Shown one piece after another: positions 5,969-10,243 of a stretch of DNA of 10,243 nt. The stretch's first letter is position 1. Each line of letters starts with the position of its first letter. Position numbers and translations under genes: made by a program. Under the pieces are notes generated by a model. The model saw nothing but the letters and a program-made list of their open reading frames with translations. It ran no database searches and was not told the DNA's origin. The DNA is taken from NCBI GenBank assembly GCA_021767325.1, contig JAASTM010000037.1, positions 1-10,243 on the forward strand. The letters are read 5' to 3'. The DNA comes from Spirochaetales bacterium (lineage in GTDB: Bacteria; Spirochaetota; Spirochaetia; DSM-16054; Sediminispirochaetaceae).

Positions 5969-6709
5969 TCAAGATTTTGTAGATAAAATCAGATTCAGTA
6001 GTTCATTCCGGTTGGCCACATTCATTTTATAATAGATATGCATGCAGTGGCGTTCGACAGTCCGCGGACTGATCTCCAGGGCAACCCCGATTTCCCTGGC
6101 GGTGTTATGCTGGCAGAGCAGTACGCAGATTTCTGTTTCCCGCGGGCTCAGGGGAATCATCCCGGGCAGCTGGTTTGCATGCCGTACCTGCTGTTCCAGA
6201 CCGCATTCATCCCGTTCTATGCGTGAGTACAATTCGGAAAATAGTCCGGTCAGCTGTCTGAAGTTCTGCGTATCTTTGCGGGAGAAAGCTTTCGAGCCGC
6301 GGCTGCGATTCAAGGCAACAATATGAACGCATTTCGCCTTACTACGCTTGAAGCCGCAGCCGATTGAATGGCCGATGTGCAGCGGCCGGTTGAAATCGGT
6401 GTCGTACTCAGTATGCCGGTATTGGGTCCATGATATAGGCCCCAGCATCATATGCCCGAAATGGAAAGGGACCGGACAGACCCGCCCATAGCGAACGTTA
6501 AAATCCGGCACCAACGGAGCAGCGTACTCGGGCCATCTAATACAGTGCGGGGAATTATCGTAGTATTCGAAAAAGGCGGCACCGCGGTCGGCGGGAATCA
6601 GATTGTCGATATGCTCGCTCAAACTTGCTTCGAGGCCGGCAGCATCTTTCTGCCGGATCAGATCGTTCAAGAGCTCGTATAAGCCTTTCCAATCCGTACC
6701 AATTTTCAT
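5969..6709 (-). CDS. LuxR-type transcriptional regulator with GAF-like N-terminal domain
   Basis: The protein has 246 residues. The C-terminal 60 (about 185-246) are a LuxR/GerE helix-turn-helix: LSPRETEICVLL (187-198), AREIGVALEISPRTVERH (204-221) and IYYKMNVANRNELL (225-238), with the invariant Glu and the recognition-helix TVERH. The N-terminal region (about 10-165) looks like a GAF-type sensor, ending in AFSRKDTQNFRQLTGLFSEL (141-160), as in other GAF-LuxR regulators. No phosphoacceptor receiver domain is present. It is Cys-rich for its size (eight Cys), which could matter for redox or metal sensing, but this is inference. The start at 6709 follows AAGG at 4-5 nt spacing. The longer frame would begin with TTG at 6760, inside the -35 box, and is rejected. 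It is divergent from the lipoprotein gene at 6850, a likely target. Confidence 0.88.
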   Translation of the reverse strand: MKIGTDWKGLYELLNDLIRQKDAAGLEASLSEHIDNLIPADRGAAFFEYYDNSPHCIRWPEYAAPLVPDFNVRYGRVCPVPFHFGHMMLGPISWTQYRHTEYDTDFNRPLHIGHSIGCGFKRSKAKCVHIVALNRSRGSKAFSRKDTQNFRQLTGLFSELYSRIERDECGLEQQVRHANQLPGMIPLSPRETEICVLLCQHNTAREIGVALEISPRTVERHCMHIYYKMNVANRNELLNLILSTKS

Positions 6710-6730
6710 AATACCTTTTTGCCTTATAAA

Positions 6731-6760
6731 AGTGTAAGTCGTTAATTTCTCCCCTGTCAA
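6731..6760 (-). promoter_or_regulatory. Promoter of the LuxR-type gene
   Basis: The minus strand reads a perfect TTGACA (6755-6760), an 18-bp spacer and TACACT (6731-6736). Transcription would start around 6725, giving a leader of roughly 15 nt that includes AAGG before the ATG at 6709. This decides against the longer TTG start at 6760. The divergent lipoprotein gene has a -10-like TTATAT at 6816-6821 but no clear -35 box. Confidence 0.6.
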
Positions 6761-6849
6761 GTGATTATTTCCTGCCTCTTACGCACGTTTTACGGATGCG
6801 GGCCGGTGGCTGCGCTTATATGGTAGTAACAAAAGGCAGGTGTAGAAGA

Positions 6850-9114
6850 ATGGAAAAAAGCTGTTTTTCTCTTTCAACTCTTTTGAGTGTGGTGCTGCTT
6901 GGCGCAGCCGGGTTGATGGTTGTGGGTTCATGTGCCGGTACAGGCACTGGCACAGGCTACGGGCGGGGCGGCGAGCCGGATATCGAACCGCAGGCCCGCG
7001 AAATCTACGTGGAGTGGCAGGAATACAGACGAAGCATGGACCTCGACAGTTATATGTCTCTATTCTGGGATGATGCGGTCAAGGTATTCGGTGCCCCAGA
7101 AGGCGATGCGGACATCTTCCGAGGACTCGCTGAAATTCGGGAGAATATGGAGTTCGTCTTTGAGCGGTTCGGAGATTTTATGCCCGGCCATATCTATCCG
7201 CCGGCGGAGTATCGCTTTGACGAGATCAACGGACTGGGGGAACTGCTGCTTACTCTGGAGGATCCCTATTATAAGCAGGCCCTGCGCTTTGAAGAGCGGC
7301 ACGGTGAAGTGAAAATTGCCGAACACTGGATCTTTTACCGCTTTTTCTGGGAGCCGGAGCTCGGCGAGCTCACTGCCTGGGCCGATGAGGCGGGTGATCA
7401 GAACGGCATCTTGAACGAAGAGGAACAGGAAGCGCTGTTCATAGCCACCTATCGTGTCCTGTATGAACCCCATGAAGTCGACACCCCCTTAGACGAGTTC
7501 TTCGACTGGAACTTTGACGGATCCGTAGATGAGCTGGAGAACGATATTGCCCGCCGGGTCATCCTGCGCAACCGGCTTCGCCGGATAGACCGCTTTTTTC
7601 CGGAGCTGGCCCGCCACCGCTTGCCTCCGCATGACGGGAGTGATGTAAATATGCATGATGCCAACTGGACAGAAGCCGCAGTTACCTGGGCGGAAGATTT
7701 TTTTCCGCAGGGCGCCATAGAAGATAAATACCACGCCCTTGGCGATATGAATGCAGACGGTCTTATCAGTCCGCTGGATTATGAGTTCTATCGAGACATA
7801 GTCCTTCGGGCGGCAGCCGTCAACCCGGCGCCCGTACGCTACCACCGGGAGATGTCGGCCTTTATCAACGACATTTATCGCTGGGCAGACCAGGATTTCA
7901 ACGGCGAGGTGAGCGATGACGAGCTCGGGCAGGCGGGTTTTGAGCTGTTTGATACAGTAGTGTGGCCGGGTGGAGTAGCAGCCTGGACTCCGATCGCCCG
8001 CTTTTTTGACCGGAACCGCGACAGTGAGTTCTCGGAATCCGAGCAGGAGTGGGCTCTGGAGTTTATTGTTGACTATCTCCTGCCCAAGGCGATTGAAGAT
8101 GGCGTGGTGGTGTGGAATTGGGACACCCACAGCAAAACCCGTTTCAAATTCGACATTGATGGAGCACCGGGGCTGAGCGAATCTGAGCGGGAGGAGCTGC
8201 GCAGTGTTATATCCGGGTATAAAGATGAGTTTGATACTGAAGAAGATGCAGCGAACACCGAATGGCGCTGGCTAGATTCCAATGAAGACGACCTGATTGA
8301 GATGTGGGAAGTGGACCTCTTCAGGGATATGCTCTTTGCGGCGGCCCTGCGTACCTGGTTACTCCTGCCGGAAGAGGAGGCCAACAGCCTGCTTGTCCGG
8401 ACCGCTCTGGACGCGACCGCCGATACCGACGGCAACGGCCTGCTGTCTATGCAGGAGCGGACGGAACTCATCGCGGCGCTCACAGAGGAGCACGAGGTGA
8501 CCGGCACTTTTGACCGGGAGATCGACTCCAACTCCGACGGCCACATCAGTATGGAAGAGATCTTTCGTGCCAGAGGCACCGGCTACATCGCTGCCGCGGA
8601 GGTCCCCGGCAGAAATACAAAGACGGGGGGTGAAGCCCGCAGCGACGATAGTGCTGCTCGAAGGGAAACACGAACCCCCTCCAATAAAGTTGCCCTCCAA
8701 GTAAAAGCTGTATCCACCTGGGGCAGCAACTTAGCCGTGCTCGGCGTGCGTGACCTGACCGAAACCATCGCCCCGGCCCAGTCCAGCCTGCTGATATCCT
8801 TTCTGGAAAACGCCTTCGTGAATTTCGGCAATGTGTCGGTGGTCGACCGGCAGAACCTGGAAAAGATTATGGAGGAGTACCAGTACCAGAACTCAGCCCT
8901 GGTGAACGAGGAAACCGCCGTTGAGATCGGCAAGCTCTCAGGGGCCGACGCCATCGCCATCGGCAATCTCAGCGCCCTGTCGGATGTGTTTTACCTCCAC
9001 ATCAAGGTGATTGACGTAAAATCGGGCAAGATCATCGGCAGCAGCATTTCGGAGGGCAGCTCAGCGAGGGATTTTCTGAACATGTGCAACGGCGCGGTAG
9101 AGCCGCTGTTTTAG
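6850..9114 (+). CDS. Large lipoprotein: NTF2/SnoaL-like domain, EF-hand loops, CsgG-like C-terminal domain
   Basis: The 754-residue protein starts with a lipoprotein signal (hydrophobic core 8-25, relaxed lipobox VGSC with Cys28) and a Gly-Thr linker. An NTF2/SnoaL-like domain spans about 48-174 (EIYVEWQEYRRSMDLDSYMS). About nine EF-hand-type loops follow: well formed at 219-230 (DWNFDGSVDELE), 299-310, 347-358, 387-398, 476-487, 525-536 (DTDGNGLLSMQE) and 559-570, and degenerate near 181-192 and 435-446. Calcium binding is inferred from the D-x-[DN]-x-[DN]-G pattern. A low-complexity linker leads to a CsgG/LpoB-like domain (about 610-754) with LAVLGV, VVDRQNLEKIMEEYQYQNSA and GKLSGADAIAIGN. 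The start at 6850 is chosen because AGGTG lies 7 nt upstream and the signal peptide begins there; an in-frame ATG at 6796 would add 18 residues ahead of it. It is expected to be anchored to a membrane, facing the periplasm or outside. Confidence 0.85.
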   Translation: MEKSCFSLSTLLSVVLLGAAGLMVVGSCAGTGTGTGYGRGGEPDIEPQAREIYVEWQEYRRSMDLDSYMSLFWDDAVKVFGAPEGDADIFRGLAEIRENMEFVFERFGDFMPGHIYPPAEYRFDEINGLGELLLTLEDPYYKQALRFEERHGEVKIAEHWIFYRFFWEPELGELTAWADEAGDQNGILNEEEQEALFIATYRVLYEPHEVDTPLDEFFDWNFDGSVDELENDIARRVILRNRLRRIDRFFPELARHRLPPHDGSDVNMHDANWTEAAVTWAEDFFPQGAIEDKYHALGDMNADGLISPLDYEFYRDIVLRAAAVNPAPVRYHREMSAFINDIYRWADQDFNGEVSDDELGQAGFELFDTVVWPGGVAAWTPIARFFDRNRDSEFSESEQEWALEFIVDYLLPKAIEDGVVVWNWDTHSKTRFKFDIDGAPGLSESEREELRSVISGYKDEFDTEEDAANTEWRWLDSNEDDLIEMWEVDLFRDMLFAAALRTWLLLPEEEANSLLVRTALDATADTDGNGLLSMQERTELIAALTEEHEVTGTFDREIDSNSDGHISMEEIFRARGTGYIAAAEVPGRNTKTGGEARSDDSAARRETRTPSNKVALQVKAVSTWGSNLAVLGVRDLTETIAPAQSSLLISFLENAFVNFGNVSVVDRQNLEKIMEEYQYQNSALVNEETAVEIGKLSGADAIAIGNLSALSDVFYLHIKVIDVKSGKIIGSSISEGSSARDFLNMCNGAVEPLF

Positions 9115-9138
9115 GTGAGTTGAGGACTTTAGTAAAGC

Positions 9139-9156
9139 ATAGGTAATACTACCTAT
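9139..9156. promoter_or_regulatory. Perfect 7-bp inverted repeat, candidate operator
   Basis: ATAGGTA-ATAC-TACCTAT lies 25 bp after the lipoprotein stop and about 108 bp before the next start. The stem is AT-rich and has no T-run behind it (the T-run at 9184-9188 is too far), so a terminator is less likely than a dimeric regulator site. No other copy was noticed in the window. Confidence 0.4.
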
Positions 9157-9215
9157 TTGAGCAGTGAGGGCTGAATTAAGTATTTTTTCCGATTTCTCCT
9201 GACCGCAGCGCGCGT

Positions 9216-9221
9216 TATACT
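9216..9221 (+). promoter_or_regulatory. Candidate -10 element for the 65-residue gene
   Basis: TATACT matches five of six consensus bases and sits 43 bp before the start codon at 9265. No good -35 hexamer is found at 16-18 bp, so the promoter may need an activator or belong to another sigma class. Confidence 0.35.
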
Positions 9222-9264
9222 ATGCGAGAGTTAAAATAATACAAGCTCGAACAGGAGAACGACC

Positions 9265-9462
9265 ATGAATGTACATGCACTTACAGATAAACTGGCTGCC
9301 GCGGCCGGAGGACTCTACGGCGACAAGATGAAGTTTTTCCGGGAAGGATGTGAGAGTCCGCATGTTTCGGAGATAATTCGGAATCTTAAAATGGATTTCA
9401 CAATCCCGGCAGTGGCGAGCCGCGAGCTGGCCACACACTTGGTACAAGCAGCATCTGCGTAA
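9265..9462 (+). CDS. Hypothetical 65-residue protein
   Basis: I do not recognise this small protein. The start is well supported: AGGAG (9253-9257) lies 7 nt before ATG, with a -10-like TATACT further up. It has no signal peptide or membrane segment. It begins with an Ala-rich amphipathic helix (ALTDKLAAAAGGLYGDKMKF), then a segment with its single Cys (REGCESPHVSEIIRNLKMDF), and ends in a second likely helix (VASRELATHLVQAA). It stands alone, between its own upstream region and a promoter for the next gene. Coding status rests on the ribosome site and composition; no function is proposed. Confidence 0.65.
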   Translation: MNVHALTDKLAAAAGGLYGDKMKFFREGCESPHVSEIIRNLKMDFTIPAVASRELATHLVQAASA

Positions 9463-9513
9463 AACGCGCGAAAAGCATGAGTGTGGAGTCGACGGGCAAT
9501 ACTGCGGGCTTAT

Positions 9514-9542
9514 TTGACACTCTACTCTATAGTTGTTAATCT
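9514..9542 (+). promoter_or_regulatory. Candidate promoter of the 106-residue gene
   Basis: A perfect TTGACA (9514-9519) is followed by GTTAAT (9535-9540, 15-bp spacer) or TAATCT (9537-9542, 17-bp spacer). Either would give a leader of about 45 nt before the ATG at 9591. The -35 is strong and the -10 is weak. Confidence 0.5.
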
Positions 9543-9590
9543 GCGGTGATCAAAAAAACCTTCGAACCACTCACAAGGAATTGAGCGCTC

Positions 9591-9911
9591 ATGGAGCAAA
9601 ACCTGTTAGTAATAAGTGTAGTTATGGTGGTAATACCCGTACTTATCCTATACGGAGGCCAACGGCAGCGGGTAGCGCTGCGAAGTCAGCTACACAGAAG
9701 GCAAAGGAGCGAGAGAGGCATGTCGAACGAACTCATACAATCATTAGTAGGAAAACAGTGCGATATATCCACCGGCCCATTTGGCGAGTCGTTTAAAAAA
9801 GTGGAGGTAGTGTCGGTGGCCGACAACTGGATATATGTACGAGACGGTCAGCGCGAACGGCTCATCAATAGTGACTATATCACCAGCATAAAAACCGTAA
9901 AGCAGAAGTAG
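9591..9911 (+). CDS. Small protein: one N-terminal membrane anchor plus a short beta-rich domain
   Basis: The 106-residue protein has a hydrophobic segment at residues 5-21 and a very basic, Gln-rich linker (24-42). A compact domain of about 60 residues follows: MSNELIQSLVGKQCDISTG (44-62), then alternating strands VEVVSVADNWIYVRD (71-85) and LINSDYITSIKTV (91-103). This pattern resembles small Sm-like/SH3-like beta-barrel proteins (the DUF6897 type is a possible relative), but the family is uncertain. AAGGA (9575-9579) lies 11 nt before the ATG. An in-frame ATG at 9720 (residue 44) starts exactly at the compact domain and has its own strong ribosome site, so a soluble 63-residue form may also or instead be made. 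The gene converges on the CHR gene with 5 bp between stop codons. Confidence 0.7.
   Translation: MEQNLLVISVVMVVIPVLILYGGQRQRVALRSQLHRRQRSERGMSNELIQSLVGKQCDISTGPFGESFKKVEVVSVADNWIYVRDGQRERLINSDYITSIKTVKQK
9703..9722 (+). promoter_or_regulatory. Internal ribosome binding site and alternative ATG
   Basis: AAAGGAG (9703-9709) is followed after 10 nt by ATG (9720-9722), in frame with the 106-residue gene. It is a better Shine-Dalgarno match than the one at the gene's first ATG. Translation from here gives a 63-residue protein without the membrane anchor. Confidence 0.45.
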
Positions 9912-9916
9912 GGCCG

Positions 9917-10243
9917 CTACAAAACCGGAACCAGCACTCCCCCCAGAATCGCTGCGAGTACAATCAGTGGTGCCGGGATTTTGGTAAAGAAGAGCATGGC
10001 CGCGGTGGCCAGCATTACGCCGATATTCAGGGGCGTAAGGCCGGTCGAGCCGGCCAGTACAATGATGGACACTGCAATCAGGCCGCCGGCGACCGCATTT
10101 ATCCCTTTGAGGGCCAGCCGGACCGCACGGATGCCTTTCAACTCCTCCCACACGGGAAACACAAAAAAGATGAGGAGGATTCCCGGCAGAAAAATGCCGA
10201 TGCCCCCGATGGCCGCCCCCAGAATCTGTCCGGCTGTGCCGGC
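9917..10243 (-). CDS. chrA: Chromate transporter (CHR family), C-terminal part, 5' end outside window
   Basis: The frame is open from the window edge to TAG at 9917-9919, giving 108 residues of a membrane protein. The segment GGIGIFLPGILLIFFVFPVW, followed by EELKGIRAVRLALKGINAVA and hydrophobic helices to the end, has the layout of CHR-family proteins: a glycine- and proline-containing helix with FLPG, a short polar loop with an Arg/Lys-rich helix, a GxNA motif, then terminal transmembrane segments. CHR proteins export chromate, or carry related oxyanions such as sulfate, across the inner membrane. Whether this is a full-length fused protein or one half of a split pair cannot be seen. The GTG at 10162 is in frame but is internal, since homology continues upstream of it. 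Confidence 0.8.
   Translation of the reverse strand, partial: AGTAGQILGAAIGGIGIFLPGILLIFFVFPVWEELKGIRAVRLALKGINAVAGGLIAVSIIVLAGSTGLTPLNIGVMLATAAMLFFTKIPAPLIVLAAILGGVLVPVL

Noticed and set aside
6710..6760. Longer N-terminus of the LuxR-type regulator from TTG at 6760
   Set aside because: The codon overlaps a perfect -35 box, and the shorter start at 6709 has its own ribosome site.
6796..6849. Longer N-terminus of the lipoprotein from ATG at 6796
   Set aside because: It would put 18 polar and basic residues ahead of a complete lipoprotein signal; the ribosome site fits the start at 6850.
9184..9188. T-run as a rho-independent terminator of the lipoprotein gene
   Set aside because: No stable GC hairpin directly precedes it; the ATAGGTA palindrome is too far upstream and AT-rich.
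9533..9796. 87-residue plus-strand frame overlapping the 106-residue gene
   Set aside because: It starts inside the candidate -10 region, lacks a ribosome site, and has a composition typical of a shifted frame.

Overview
The window looks like chromosomal DNA from a free-living spirochaete. This is an inference, and it rests on three things: a flagellin-family protein that carries its own signal peptide, a DUF1576-type membrane protein, and a large lipoprotein with a relaxed lipobox and a CsgG-like C-terminal domain. The DNA is fairly GC-rich inside genes and AT-rich at promoters. No rRNA, tRNA, CRISPR array, transposase or phage gene is visible, so this is an ordinary chromosomal region rich in poorly characterised genes.

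Layout, plus strand, 1-4865. The window opens with the tail of a small winged-helix protein (to 150), followed by a 13-bp tandem repeat. A strong promoter then drives a two-gene operon: a duplicated polytopic membrane protein (328-1581) and a 126-residue cytosolic protein (1606-1986). Next is about 300 bp of GC-rich, palindrome-rich non-coding DNA. It leads into a short flagellin-like protein with a Sec-type signal peptide (2314-3126) and a PAS-GAF-PAS-GGDEF diguanylate cyclase (3165-4865).

Layout, 4877-6849. Two genes read leftward. One encodes an exported protein with two C-terminal membrane segments, unrecognised (4877-5866). The other encodes a LuxR-type regulator with a GAF-like sensor domain (5969-6709). 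Both have good sigma-70-type promoters, and these promoters argue for start codons downstream of the longest possible ones.

Layout, 6850-10243. Divergent from the LuxR gene is a 754-residue lipoprotein that joins an NTF2/SnoaL-like domain, about nine EF-hand-type calcium loops and a CsgG-like domain. After it come a 65-residue orphan, a 106-residue small protein with one membrane anchor and a possible second internal start, and, convergent with that, the 3' end of a chromate-transporter (CHR family) gene that runs off the window.

How the genes may work together: c-di-GMP synthesis next to a flagellin-like secreted protein suggests a cell-envelope or motility theme. The LuxR regulator may control the divergent calcium-loop lipoprotein. 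Neither link is shown by the sequence alone. A recurring feature is that three genes (328, 2314, 3165) lack a Shine-Dalgarno sequence and have a candidate -10 element only about 5-11 bp before the start codon, which suggests leaderless or nearly leaderless transcripts.
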